A DNA stretch of 64,000 bases from JAQUTK01 sp963677415 (GTDB lineage Bacteria > Bacteroidota > Bacteroidia > Bacteroidales > JAQUTK01), in contig CAXXFJ010000019.1 in the NCBI GenBank assembly GCA_963677415.2, positions 28,674 to 92,673 on the forward strand, given 5' to 3'. The notes under the pieces are model-generated. The model was not told the DNA's origin. It made no database searches and saw nothing but the letters and a program-made list of their open reading frames with translations. The translations under genes were made by a program, and so were the position numbers. Positions 53,427-62,051 of this stretch are shown piece after piece (the first letter of the stretch is position 1; every line of letters begins with the position of its first letter).

Positions 53427-54851
53427 ATGGGGCTATTAAATGTAATAACAAATGAAGTCAAAGCAGCTGTAGGCTATCAACAGAGCTTTGCCGAATTACT
53501 TGCATCCCAGGATGTAGGTAGGGCTATGAATTTCATGAGATCGCACAGTGATGATGCACAAAAAAACATGGAGGAGTACAATCTGAAAACTCACAAGATT
53601 ATGCAGCGTAAGGACAAACCCGTGTTTGACAAAAAGGGGAATTTCCTACGTTATCAAAAAAGGTGGAGGATTCCTATCCCCTATCAGCAGTTTATTAATG
53701 AAGTAGCGTTAGTTTTTCTCTATGGCAGACCTGTGAAATGGCTCCAGGAAAGTAAGAGTACGGATGATGCTTTTGAATCATATCAAAATCTACTGAAAGA
53801 GATCCGATTTGATGCACACGTTAGGGAATGCAAGCGTTTGGCCGGGGCTGAGGGTTCGGCTGCTATTCTTTACCATACCTACAAAGATCAGGACAATAAA
53901 CCAAAGTTATTACTCAACGTCCTGGCTAAGTCAAAGGATGATGATATTTACACTATCAAAGATCAGTATAAACGGCTGATGGCTTTTGCCTGGGGCTATA
54001 CACTGACTGAGACGGGTAATAAATCGGTTTATCATATCGACGTATACACGGCAGATGCTATATATAGGTGCAAGCGTGTTGCTATGGGCTGGGAGGTTAT
54101 GGTAATGCAGAACTTAATAGGGAAAATTCCAGTGATCCTATTTGAGCAGGAGGTGGAACATGCCGGTGTGCAACCAATGATTGATCGTGTAGAATCAATG
54201 GAGAGTACTGATGCCGACGTGAATGATCGGTTTGCCAATCCTGCTATGGTTGCAACCAGCGAGATCCTGAACTCTCTACCAAAGGCTGAGGAAGAGGCGA
54301 AACTTTATATTCTGAAAAATGGAGGTGAAGTAAAATATCTTACATGGGATGATGCCAGTGAATCAAAAAAGGATGAGTATGATCGCCTGAATAAACACAT
54401 CTTGAATAAGTCATTTACTCCGGATGTAGACTTTGATAATATGAAAAATATTACTAATGTGTCAGCTAAAGCATTAAAGCAAATGATGATGCTAGCTGTT
54501 ATCAAAGCTGAGAAGCGCAAAGAAACGCATGATGGCTATATGAATCGTGCGGGGAAACTTACATTGGCTATACTAGGCAACGTGTTAGATTATACCAATA
54601 AAGCCAGGTATGATGCATTAAAGTTAGGGCACATGTTCCAGGAACCATTTGGAGATGATGTTTCTGATGCTCTTAATGATGTCTTGAAACAGTTTGGCGC
54701 TGGTGCTTTGTCTTTGCAAACAACCTTAGAAACGAGTTACCTGGTAAAAAATGCAAAAATGGAAATGGATCGCATTAAACAGGAACAAGTAGAGGCCCTG
54801 GAGAGACAAAAGGAATTGAATAAAATGGATGTATTTGGAAACGCTGAATAA
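53427..54851 (+). CDS. Portal protein (SPP1 gp6-like)
   Basis: 474 residues. Typical portal features are the clip/stem region (VIDVYTADAIYRCKRVAMGW equivalents near residue 200), IGKIPVILFEQEVEHAGVQP, and a C-terminal helical part (KQMMMLAVIKAEKRKETHDG). It forms the ring through which DNA enters the head. Gene order terminase-portal-minor head agrees. Confidence 0.88.
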   Translation: MGLLNVITNEVKAAVGYQQSFAELLASQDVGRAMNFMRSHSDDAQKNMEEYNLKTHKIMQRKDKPVFDKKGNFLRYQKRWRIPIPYQQFINEVALVFLYGRPVKWLQESKSTDDAFESYQNLLKEIRFDAHVRECKRLAGAEGSAAILYHTYKDQDNKPKLLLNVLAKSKDDDIYTIKDQYKRLMAFAWGYTLTETGNKSVYHIDVYTADAIYRCKRVAMGWEVMVMQNLIGKIPVILFEQEVEHAGVQPMIDRVESMESTDADVNDRFANPAMVATSEILNSLPKAEEEAKLYILKNGGEVKYLTWDDASESKKDEYDRLNKHILNKSFTPDVDFDNMKNITNVSAKALKQMMMLAVIKAEKRKETHDGYMNRAGKLTLAILGNVLDYTNKARYDALKLGHMFQEPFGDDVSDALNDVLKQFGAGALSLQTTLETSYLVKNAKMEMDRIKQEQVEALERQKELNKMDVFGNAE

Positions 54852-54871
54852 CAATCTAATAATAATTGAAT

Positions 54872-55099
54872 ATGAAAGTACAATGGACTGTATTTGATCA
54901 CCAGGGTTATCGTATAGCATATGAAACCTATTCAGAGGCAGATGTAAAGGATTATGAACAGATCTATGAAGGCGAGGTACTTGATAGATATCAAACTTTT
55001 TGGGGTACACCTAAATTTGTAGTGGCCTTACCTGATGGTAGTATCACAACTGTAGCAATGACGGATTGTAGAATAGTACAAAAGGAAGTTAAGCAATAA
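54872..55099 (+). CDS. Small hypothetical phage protein (75 aa)
   Basis: 75 residues starting MKVQWTVFDHQGYRIAYETY, strand-rich and acidic. Lies between portal and minor head genes, a place for head accessory or host-directed small proteins. Not recognised. Confidence 0.6.
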   Translation: MKVQWTVFDHQGYRIAYETYSEADVKDYEQIYEGEVLDRYQTFWGTPKFVVALPDGSITTVAMTDCRIVQKEVKQ

Positions 55100-55151
55100 A
55101 CGGTTAATTGCCTTCACCGTAAGTAGGGCAAAAATATAAATACATACAGAT

Positions 55152-55442
55152 ATGTTTACATTGAGAATTGTCACTGAATTTCGAGACAAAGAAACTGATC
55201 CTCTTGACAAAATCACCGACAACAACGAGCTCGGTAATTCTTACGCAAAGTTAGAAAAGGGAAAAACTCGTATGTTTGATCAGATTATGGATGAGCAGTT
55301 TGGAGAGTATGACAAATCAGAGGTTAAAGCTCTAGTAATTGGAGAAAATGGACTGGTTTTTTTTATCTCTGAGAGTAAGGATAATGAGGTATATGCTTAC
55401 TTCATTATGAGTGAAAATGGTAAAACGTTTGAGAAGTTGTAA
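55152..55442 (+). CDS. Small hypothetical phage protein (96 aa)
   Basis: 96 residues, with KITDNNELGNSYAKLEKGKT and a beta-hairpin-like end (GLVFFISESKDNEVYAYFIM). Unknown function. Its stop lies 5 bases before a 38-base palindrome. Confidence 0.6.
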   Translation: MFTLRIVTEFRDKETDPLDKITDNNELGNSYAKLEKGKTRMFDQIMDEQFGEYDKSEVKALVIGENGLVFFISESKDNEVYAYFIMSENGKTFEKL

Positions 55443-55447
55443 CATTT

Positions 55448-55485
55448 GAATATTAAGCGGGGCAATATTGCCCCGCTTAATATTC
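55448..55485. terminator. 38-base perfect palindrome (terminator-like hairpin)
   Basis: All 38 bases are self-complementary, with arms GAATATTAAGCGGGG and CCCCGCTTAATATTC around CAATATTG. It follows a stop by 5 bases, which suits a transcription end, but no T run follows, so it could also be a protein-binding site or an RNA-processing hairpin. Confidence 0.65.
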
Positions 55486-55508
55486 CTGGAATAGGCCAAT
55501 GTTTTTAT

Positions 55509-55688
55509 ATGATGAAGAAGCAAGTTAAAGAAAAGCCAAAGTTCTGCTGTAGAGACTGTAAAAACAGTTATGGCTGGTATGAAAAAAATGCAGCGGGAGA
55601 ACCTTTTATGTGTAAATGCAAGCTAAGCCAATGGAGCAAACTGTTATCAAGTCCACAATGCAATGACTTCGAGCTAAAAACGACATAA
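55509..55688 (+). CDS. Small zinc-ribbon-like phage protein (59 aa)
   Basis: 59 residues from MMKKQVKEK. CCRDCKNSYGW and FMCKCKLSQW with a later Cys suggest a zinc-binding fold. An in-frame upstream start would fall inside the palindrome and is disfavoured. Similar small Cys-rich proteins occur between phage head genes. Confidence 0.6.
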   Translation: MMKKQVKEKPKFCCRDCKNSYGWYEKNAAGEPFMCKCKLSQWSKLLSSPQCNDFELKTT

Positions 55689-55699
55689 AAACGACATTG

Positions 55700-58159
55700 A
55701 TGGCAGCTAAGTATATCAATTCAAAGAAACTCCAGCAGGAGCTTTTTAAACGCACTGAGGGCTATGCTGAGAATGTGCGTAAAATGTACGTGGATTCCCT
55801 AACCCAGATAATTAACCTGGTAAAGGGTACAGAATTGGAAGAAGGCAAACCTTTCTCCTTTGATGAATATGGTTATGGGGATGAGGCAAATAAGATCCTC
55901 CGTAACCTGTACGCTTCTGTGTACAAACAGATCCGTGGAAACTCTGAAAAGGAATGGCTGTTATCCGAAAGCAACAATGATGAGCTGGTTAAAAGTGTTT
56001 TTGGTGAACACTCTATTCAAGATCACCACTATTCACGCTTTTTTCAACGGAACAAGGACGCAATGGATGCTTTCCTTAACCGCAAATCAGGATCTGAGGG
56101 GTTGGATCTTTCTAAAAGGGTATGGAAGTACACCAACCAATACCGAACAGAGTTAGAAGATTCTCTGGATCTGGCTATTGGGGAGGGTACTGGAGCCAAC
56201 AAACTGGCTGGAACCATACAGAAGTACCTCCAGGAGCCTGATAGGTTCTATCGTAGGTTTAGGGTTAAAATCGGGGAGGACAAAAACGGAGAGGCTGTCT
56301 ATGGCAGAATTTGGAAACGTAGGGTATACGATAAAGAGATAGAGGGCTACAAGTGGATTGATGAGGATCCTAAGAAATACAAGTCTGGGCAGGGCGTTTA
56401 TCGTTCCTCTTATCGTAATGCACAGCGTTTGGCACGTACTGAAACGAATATTGCCTATAGATCAGCCGATTTTGAACGCTGGCAGCAGCTAGATTTTATT
56501 GTGGGGGTTGAGATTAAGTTATCCAATAACCATCCTGTGACAGATATTTGCGATGATCTGAAAGGCCGGTATCCGAAAACATTCAAATGGACGGGCTGGC
56601 ATCCAAACTGTAGGTGCTATATGATCCCGATTTTGGCAACCCAGGAGGAAATGGATCAAATGATTGATAAGATCCTTTCTGGAGAGAAAACGGATAAGAT
56701 GGAAAGCTCTGAGCAGGTCAAGGATACACCTGATGAGTTCAACACTTGGGTAAAGGACAATGAGGAACGGATGGATAAGGCAAAAAGCAAAGGCACATTG
56801 CCATATTTCGTCAAGGATAACCAAAAAGGCATTGCAAAGATCCTCAAACCTCTTTCTCCTGAGGAACAGTATCACCAGGATCTGGTTGAAAAGTATGGAG
56901 AGGAAAGTGTTCAGAAGCTTTATGGCGCTTTTGATTCATTCAAAACAAAAATATCCGATGGGGATCTACCCTATCAGATTAAGAAACTCAATTTTGAAAT
57001 AAACTGGGTTGCTGAAAAAGGCAAATTTCCTACATCTCCGGAGATGGTGAACATGCTAAAGCAGGAGCTAATAACGGTGGAGAGTAAATACGAAATCCAA
57101 CATGCTGTTGAGGCTGCTAACAGTGTTCTATTGTATAAGAGCAAGAGCAAACCATTAAATGCTATCCTAGGAGATCTGAATGGAGCTATAGCCAATGGAT
57201 CCGCAAAGGATATTCAAACCTTAACAGCCCAAGCAGCAGCTAAGATCCAGGAGATAGAAAAGGTCCGACTCGTTAAGATCGTGAAGAATGGGTCTGATGG
57301 AAATACAATAGACCTTTTTGCTACAACTGAGGAAAAGATGGAGATTGCACGTCTCCAGGATGAATATGATAAGATGATGGGGCAATATGGTAGCCAATGG
57401 GATGATTCTGTAAATGAGAGTTATAAACGTTTGGCAGCATATAAGAAAGATCTATCAATGAAATATTTGTCTAAGCAGGGCCGGTTAGTTAAGCTAAACG
57501 GTGAAACTGATGAGCTGGCAAAGAAAGCCCTGGATGAGTATATCAATTCTCCCACAAATAACAATGCTAGTACTCCTGTGGGAGGTCGATTTCAAAAATA
57601 TAGCAGTGAGGAGTATTCAATATCTAACTTTTCAAAAAAATCGGGTATATCAGAGGATGAGCTGGGCCTGATTAACCGATATACCTACGGATCTAAATGG
57701 TGTAATAATTATGGCTATGGCATTAATGATTCATATTTCGGGAAAGTAGAGGACTATGGGGGTTTATGCCAAAAGTACTATCCAGCACATAACGCTGCTC
57801 TGGAAAAAATGCCCCGTTACAATGGCACCGTATTCTCTGGTATTAGCTTCGATACAATGCAGCTGGATAAATATGTGTCTGAGCTACAGGGATGCTTAAA
57901 ATCGGGCAAAGAATACGTAAATAAGGCATTCATATCATCCTCTACTAACATAGACCGTACAACAATATTCGGAGACAATCTTATGCTTGTAATACAAAGC
58001 CGAAAGGGGGTTGATGTAAAAGCGATCTCACATTATGCCAGTGAGGATGAAATAGTATTTCGTGCCGGATCAAAATTTAAAGTTGTAAATGTGTACCAGG
58101 AAGCCACTCAGAAATATGGGTTTGGCCGAGGCTGGGTAATAGAATTGGAGGAAATGTAA
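55700..58159 (+). CDS. Minor head protein fused to an ADP-ribosyltransferase-like domain
   Basis: 819 residues. The N-terminal part is a phage minor head protein of the SPP1 gp7/Mu gpF type, with RNAQRLARTETNIAYRSADF and the Cys motif WTGWHPNCRCYMI near residue 305. After a helical linker, residues about 630-819 resemble arginine-specific ADP-ribosyltransferases: YNGTVFSGISF, the STS-like AFISSSTN, and the catalytic EDE motif (residues 782-784, SEDEIVF). The position normally holding Arg in YRG reads FSG, so activity is uncertain. The domain could be carried in the virion and injected, as with T4 Alt; this is inference. Start at ATG 55700, not the TTG three bases earlier. Confidence 0.86.
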   Translation: MAAKYINSKKLQQELFKRTEGYAENVRKMYVDSLTQIINLVKGTELEEGKPFSFDEYGYGDEANKILRNLYASVYKQIRGNSEKEWLLSESNNDELVKSVFGEHSIQDHHYSRFFQRNKDAMDAFLNRKSGSEGLDLSKRVWKYTNQYRTELEDSLDLAIGEGTGANKLAGTIQKYLQEPDRFYRRFRVKIGEDKNGEAVYGRIWKRRVYDKEIEGYKWIDEDPKKYKSGQGVYRSSYRNAQRLARTETNIAYRSADFERWQQLDFIVGVEIKLSNNHPVTDICDDLKGRYPKTFKWTGWHPNCRCYMIPILATQEEMDQMIDKILSGEKTDKMESSEQVKDTPDEFNTWVKDNEERMDKAKSKGTLPYFVKDNQKGIAKILKPLSPEEQYHQDLVEKYGEESVQKLYGAFDSFKTKISDGDLPYQIKKLNFEINWVAEKGKFPTSPEMVNMLKQELITVESKYEIQHAVEAANSVLLYKSKSKPLNAILGDLNGAIANGSAKDIQTLTAQAAAKIQEIEKVRLVKIVKNGSDGNTIDLFATTEEKMEIARLQDEYDKMMGQYGSQWDDSVNESYKRLAAYKKDLSMKYLSKQGRLVKLNGETDELAKKALDEYINSPTNNNASTPVGGRFQKYSSEEYSISNFSKKSGISEDELGLINRYTYGSKWCNNYGYGINDSYFGKVEDYGGLCQKYYPAHNAALEKMPRYNGTVFSGISFDTMQLDKYVSELQGCLKSGKEYVNKAFISSSTNIDRTTIFGDNLMLVIQSRKGVDVKAISHYASEDEIVFRAGSKFKVVNVYQEATQKYGFGRGWVIELEEM

Positions 58160-58160
58160 A

Positions 58161-58478
58161 ATGAAGATTATTAGAAACAATGTTATCCCGTTCAAGGGAT
58201 TTAATGGTATTAACCTGTTTGGTATTTTATTCGTGCGTAAAAATGTGGTAGTATCAGAGCGTATGCTTAACCATGAGAGGATCCATACGGCCCAAATGAG
58301 GGAGCTGCTTTATGTAGGCTTTTATTTGTGGTATCTGATTGAGTGGTTGATCCGGTTGTGTAAGGATCCGAAAACTGCTTATAGAAACATCTGCTTTGAG
58401 GCTGAGGCTTATTCAAATCAATATGATATGGAGTATCTGAATAATAGAAAGCGCCTTAGCTTCTGGAGGTATAAATAA
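58161..58478 (+). CDS. Small membrane protein with HExxH motif
   Basis: 105 residues. NHERIHTAQMRELLYVGFYL holds HERIH followed by a membrane-like helix, and FEAEAYSNQYD offers a third Glu ligand, so a small membrane zinc peptidase is possible. It starts one base after the minor head gene. The same compact protein type exists on Bacteroidales chromosomes to my knowledge, function unknown. Confidence 0.65.
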   Translation: MKIIRNNVIPFKGFNGINLFGILFVRKNVVVSERMLNHERIHTAQMRELLYVGFYLWYLIEWLIRLCKDPKTAYRNICFEAEAYSNQYDMEYLNNRKRLSFWRYK

Positions 58479-58493
58479 GAAGGGGCTTACTGC

Positions 58494-58883
58494 TCAATCG
58501 TTTGTACTAGTTTTTTTTAAAACTAATCTATTGTATAAATTTCGATCAACTTTTATTATATCTATACCCTCTAGTTTAGCCTCCAGCATAATATCCAGTA
58601 GTTTTATTTCATCTGATGAACTATTATACTGAAATATAGCATTTGATTCCTCTATTGTAAGATAGACAAAATCAACTTTTTCCATAGCCTTTTTGCCAGC
58701 TTTATGTTGCATTTTCTTTTGCCACTTTCGTACTGATTTGACTTTTTTTATCCGTTGCTTCTGTGGCTTTACTGGTTTAGTAGGTTCGTTATATTGCACC
58801 TTCTTATCTCCTGGATTATTGGTGGATACAAGGATGGTGATAACTAAAATAGTGGCAAATAATATGAAGAATAATATTCCCAT
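58494..58883 (-). CDS. Membrane-anchored hypothetical protein (129 aa)
   Basis: 129 residues: N-terminal membrane segment (ILFFILFATILVITILV), a Lys-rich linker (KPQKQRIKKVKSVRKWQKKM) and a small C-terminal domain. Its ATG shares one base with the stop of the upstream lipoprotein gene (TAATG), so translation is coupled. It ends convergently with the late genes. Confidence 0.6.
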   Translation of the reverse strand: MGILFFILFATILVITILVSTNNPGDKKVQYNEPTKPVKPQKQRIKKVKSVRKWQKKMQHKAGKKAMEKVDFVYLTIEESNAIFQYNSSSDEIKLLDIMLEAKLEGIDIIKVDRNLYNRLVLKKTSTND

Positions 58884-59692
58884 TAGAACTGTCTGATTAA
58901 TCTTACTTTCTTATTTAAGCCTTTATCTGATGTATTGCCGGATAAAGCGAAAAAGTTAAGACAAAAAGCCTCTGTTTCATTACTTTCAGAAGATGACCAA
59001 TAATAGTTTTCCCAATTAGTATCAGATCTTGTAAACGTACCAATATATTCTTTATTCTCTGATAGTATAATAAGTTCGTTATATGAAGGTATGTACCAAT
59101 CATTATAACCATTAAAGCTGTATGTCGATTTAAAGATGTATCCGGCATAATCGGATGAAGTGGAAATACGGGCCATCTTTGTTGTATTTGTCTTACCATT
59201 ATCAAGATCTGTACCTAATAATGTTCCAGATCCACCCCATATAAAACCAACATCTGACTTGTCATTTTGATGATACATATCCTCTAATGATCCAATAAGT
59301 CCATGATCACCAGTAGCCTCTAAATGAAAAATTTTACCACCCTGAAACTCATCACCTAATCGTAATACAACATTTACAGTTGTTTCACCATTAAAGGACT
59401 TAGTATCTTTTTTTGCAATGCAAGCTATTTTATGACTTCCAGCAGAAATGTTTTTAGGTATAAATTTAATTCTATATGGATTTGATATAGAAGATCCAAT
59501 GCTTTGACCGTCAAAATAGAAAATAACTTCATCAACATTTTCACTTGTAGAAGCCTGAAACGTCTCCTCTACTCCATTATGTAAAATATTATTGGCCGAA
59601 ACGGTTACGGTAATTTTTAATTCAGGCTCATTGTCTTTCGAGCATCCTGTTATTAAAGCTACCAGGCAAAGCATAGAAATAAATCTTTTCAT
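58883..59692 (-). CDS. DUF1566-type lipoprotein with Ig-like domain
   Basis: About 269 residues. Lipoprotein signal FISMLCLVALITGC; an Ig-like segment (VTVSANNILHNGVEETFQAS to GETTVNVVLRLGDEF); then a DUF1566 domain (GGKIFHLEATGDHGLIGS, GYNDWYIPSYNELIILSENK, YYWSSSESNETEAFCLNF). Such domains are found on surface-exposed proteins and, as in C-type lectin-like folds, may bind ligands. A -7 box at 59719-59726 supports the start at 59692. It may be a lysogenic conversion factor, or a tail/virion protein; the leftward orientation favours the former. Confidence 0.8.
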   Translation of the reverse strand: MKRFISMLCLVALITGCSKDNEPELKITVTVSANNILHNGVEETFQASTSENVDEVIFYFDGQSIGSSISNPYRIKFIPKNISAGSHKIACIAKKDTKSFNGETTVNVVLRLGDEFQGGKIFHLEATGDHGLIGSLEDMYHQNDKSDVGFIWGGSGTLLGTDLDNGKTNTTKMARISTSSDYAGYIFKSTYSFNGYNDWYIPSYNELIILSENKEYIGTFTRSDTNWENYYWSSSESNETEAFCLNFFALSGNTSDKGLNKKVRLIRQF

Positions 59693-59718
59693 ATTCGCAT
59701 CTATTTTAATAATGAATG

Positions 59719-59726
59719 CAAATATA
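59719..59726 (-). promoter_or_regulatory. -7 box before the DUF1566 lipoprotein gene
   Basis: Minus strand TATATTTG, 27 bases before the ATG at 59692. No TTTG at the right distance, so only the -7 element is supported. Confidence 0.45.
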
Positions 59727-59743
59727 CAAAACAAATAAACAAA

Positions 59744-60067
59744 TTATTCTTTGAGATTCTTTTTTCCGTCTTTAAAGACACTTTCCCAATCAGTAGCATC
59801 GCCATAGGGATTTGGAGATTTACCAGGTAAATAGTCCTCAATGAAACTCTTTTTCCATTCCTGATAAACCTCTTTCAGTGTCTTGTTTCCTGGAGAGTCC
59901 AGATATATGAAATGAAACTCTCTTTCATATTCCCATAGTCTGGCAGCAAAGGGCTTTTCTTTGTCCCCTGTATAGGGGTTTTCGGCCTCTCCTTTATACC
60001 ATCTATAATTTGAGTAGTCCTCTGTGATTCCAGAGAAAAAACCCTCTTTATTCCAATTCTTAGCCAT
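59744..60067 (-). CDS. Hypothetical protein (107 aa), ADP-ribosylglycohydrolase cluster
   Basis: 107 residues, aromatic and charged (DYSNYRWYKGEAENPYTGDK, EYEREFHFIYLDSPGNKTLK). Overlaps the next gene upstream by 8 bases. No domain recognised. Transcribed with the ADP-ribosylglycohydrolase. Confidence 0.58.
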   Translation of the reverse strand: MAKNWNKEGFFSGITEDYSNYRWYKGEAENPYTGDKEKPFAARLWEYEREFHFIYLDSPGNKTLKEVYQEWKKSFIEDYLPGKSPNPYGDATDWESVFKDGKKNLKE

Positions 60068-60377
60068 TGTACTTATTGATTCTTTTCTGTTGATAACTGA
60101 TCATGCAATCCTGGGCAAATATGCCTAATATACAAAGAAGATCACCGTATGATAATTGCCTATCTCTTATTTGCTCAAAAAATTCATTTTCTTTGATTCC
60201 TAACACGTTCGAACTTATTTTTGTGATAGGAATACCCATTTCTGATAGCTGTCTAAGATCCTCAACGGCTAGGACTCCTTTAGCTTCACATTGCTTTACT
60301 GTGAATTTAAGATACTCACTATCTACAGCCAAAGCACGACTGATGCCATTTATTATTCCATCTACAATTTTGCTCAT
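60060..60377 (-). CDS. Hypothetical protein (105 aa) coupled to ADP-ribosylglycohydrolase
   Basis: 105 residues, helical, with QCEAKGVLAVEDLRQLSEMG. Its ATG shares one base with the stop of the ADP-ribosylglycohydrolase gene (TAATG), so the two are translationally coupled. Unknown function. Confidence 0.6.
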   Translation of the reverse strand: MSKIVDGIINGISRALAVDSEYLKFTVKQCEAKGVLAVEDLRQLSEMGIPITKISSNVLGIKENEFFEQIRDRQLSYGDLLCILGIFAQDCMISYQQKRINKYNG

Positions 60378-61186
60378 TATATTGGTAAATTATGTTTGTC
60401 GTTCAACATTGCATAAAAATCACTAATCACTTTGAGCATCTCAGTTGGTAGATACTCCATCGCCTTGTTATAGATCTCCATTGGTATATCAAATGTCGAT
60501 TCTGCTAATGATCCGGCTATGGCAGCAATGGTATCGCTGTCTCCTCCAATAGATACAGCAAGCCGGATAGTTTCCTCAAAGTTGTTTGCATCCAGAAAGC
60601 ATCTGATAGCCTGGGGTACTGTGCCCTGGCAGGTTTCATCAAAGTAGTTTGAAGCCCTTCTAATTCTTTCCATTGAGGGTATCCGATACATGTGGCCGCT
60701 TGGTGTCATAATGGGATCCATATCCTTTATTCTTTCAGGGGTGAATATCCAGCCTGTTCTTAGCCCGTATATAAGCTCAGATATTACCTGGGCCCCCTTA
60801 ACACCTTCTGCATGATTGTGAGATACAATCGCAGACTGAAAAGATTCAAGTAAAACCGCTTCATACACATCATATGCCCATGCAATAGGGCTTACTCTCA
60901 TGGCAGATCCGTTCCCAAAACTGTTGTATGGCTGTGGATTCTCAGACTGGATCCAGCGGGCAAAGGAACCTCCATAAGCGCCTTTGGGGTTTGGGTACTT
61001 TCGGCACCACTCCAGAAGGCTCTCCTTATAGCTTTTCCCATTCAAAATTGCGTCTGCTATAGCAACAGTACAGATCGTATCATCAGTAAAGCTACATTCA
61101 GGTGTGAAAAGCTCAAAATCTGTTTTGTTGGTGTTATTGAATTCAAATCTGGATCCAACAATGTCACCGATAATTGCTCCTAACAT
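60377..61186 (-). CDS. ADP-ribosylglycohydrolase
   Basis: 269 residues from MLGAIIGDIVGSRFEF. The family's metal-binding blocks are present: SFTDDTICTVAIADA and SIGGDSDTIAAIAGSLAES, plus SHNHAEGVKGAQ. It removes ADP-ribose from Arg or other targets (ARH/DraG fold) in the cytoplasm. The same prophage encodes an ADP-ribosyltransferase-like domain 2.2 kb away on the other strand, so it may reverse that mark in the lysogen or during infection. It could equally act on host or unrelated phage modifications. Confidence 0.9.
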   Translation of the reverse strand: MLGAIIGDIVGSRFEFNNTNKTDFELFTPECSFTDDTICTVAIADAILNGKSYKESLLEWCRKYPNPKGAYGGSFARWIQSENPQPYNSFGNGSAMRVSPIAWAYDVYEAVLLESFQSAIVSHNHAEGVKGAQVISELIYGLRTGWIFTPERIKDMDPIMTPSGHMYRIPSMERIRRASNYFDETCQGTVPQAIRCFLDANNFEETIRLAVSIGGDSDTIAAIAGSLAESTFDIPMEIYNKAMEYLPTEMLKVISDFYAMLNDKHNLPI

Positions 61187-61187
61187 A

Positions 61188-61445
61188 TTACTCCTTTCTT
61201 TTGTTTCCACCTCTAAGGGTGTGTTTTCTCCTCAGTATTCCCATCCGGATAATGCATATCCGGTTTTTATACTCTCCAGCATCCAGATCTATGTTCCATA
61301 AACTTTCTAGGCTTATGCCTATTTGATCAGATGTTAAATACTCATATATTGCAGTCTTTGAGCCAAAATAATGATGCTTTTTCCCTTGGAATGGTTCTAT
61401 TAGCTCTATATGAATTACTTTGAATTGCTGTTTTTGAGTGCCCAT
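61188..61445 (-). CDS. Small hypothetical prophage protein (85 aa)
   Basis: About 85 residues from MGTQKQQFKVIHIELIEPFQ, ending in a basic tail. GKKHHYFGSKTAIYEYLTSD resembles a small DNA-binding or endonuclease-linker segment found in phages, but I cannot assign it. Gap to the next gene is 1 base. Confidence 0.58.
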   Translation of the reverse strand: MGTQKQQFKVIHIELIEPFQGKKHHYFGSKTAIYEYLTSDQIGISLESLWNIDLDAGEYKNRICIIRMGILRRKHTLRGGNKRKE

Positions 61446-61446
61446 C

Positions 61447-61725
61447 TTATCTGTCTTTAATTGGAACGCCCAGTAAAACACTCTCAGTACATTCTCCGTT
61501 CAGAAAGTCAACAGCCAGCACAGCAATAGCACGGCTTTGTGTAGTTGGCAGCTCCTTAATATTAGCATCTTCATAGTTGCAAATCTTCTTCTTCAGGATC
61601 TCCAAGGACTTTATGTATCCTATTCTAACGGAGGAGTTGCAGAAGCGATTAATCCGCTTATCATCCAGGCGTTTCTTTATCCCACAGATGCAATTCTTTA
61701 TTTCTTTATCTTCGATCATAATCAT
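61447..61725 (-). CDS. Small hypothetical prophage protein (92 aa)
   Basis: About 92 residues from MIMIEDKEIKNCICGIKKRL (ATG at 61725 or 61719). The end (AIAVLAVDFLNGECTESVLL) is helical. The start is fixed by the promoter at 61740-61770; an upstream in-frame ATG at 61794 would lie before it. Unknown function; first gene of the ADP-ribosylglycohydrolase transcript. Confidence 0.58.
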   Translation of the reverse strand: MIMIEDKEIKNCICGIKKRLDDKRINRFCNSSVRIGYIKSLEILKKKICNYEDANIKELPTTQSRAIAVLAVDFLNGECTESVLLGVPIKDR

Positions 61726-61739
61726 ATGTTTTAAAAACG

Positions 61740-61770
61740 CAAATATAGCAATTATATTACATATAACAAA
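61740..61770 (-). promoter_or_regulatory. Canonical Bacteroidetes promoter of the ADP-ribosylglycohydrolase operon
   Basis: Minus strand TTTG (61767-61770), exactly 19 bases, then TATATTTG (61740-61747). This is the best promoter match in the window and lies about 15 bases before the first start codon of the leftward set 61725-59744. Confidence 0.75.
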
Positions 61771-61805
61771 CAAATCAGCTTCCAAAAAGAGCATTTATTA
61801 AAATA

Positions 61806-62051
61806 TTAATCTAATGCTGCATAGAAAGCAACATGAATAACATCCCATTTTGACCCCAATACCGCAAACTGGTATATCTTTTCACCTGGTGAATGAACGT
61901 TCAAAATAGGATACTTGACGTTATCCTGGGAGGTTGTTTCCGGTGTGTCATTCTCCTGGGAATATAGCTTTAGACTGGAGAGAATTTTTTTGTACTCATC
62001 CTCTCCAAATGCCTTGATCAGTTTAGTTCTGTTTCTCAGAGCAAATCTCAT
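61806..62051 (-). CDS. Small hypothetical prophage protein (81 aa)
   Basis: 81 residues; PILNVHSPGEKIYQFAVLGS gives a beta-rich ending. Overlaps the upstream coiled-coil gene by 29 bases. Unknown function. Confidence 0.55.
   Translation of the reverse strand: MRFALRNRTKLIKAFGEDEYKKILSSLKLYSQENDTPETTSQDNVKYPILNVHSPGEKIYQFAVLGSKWDVIHVAFYAALD

Noticed and set aside
58494..58530. Bidirectional terminator from the T/A-rich stretch between convergent genes
   Set aside because: The TAGTTTT/AAAACTA pairing lies within the 3' coding end of the leftward gene and is only A/T pairs apart from one; support is too weak to call.
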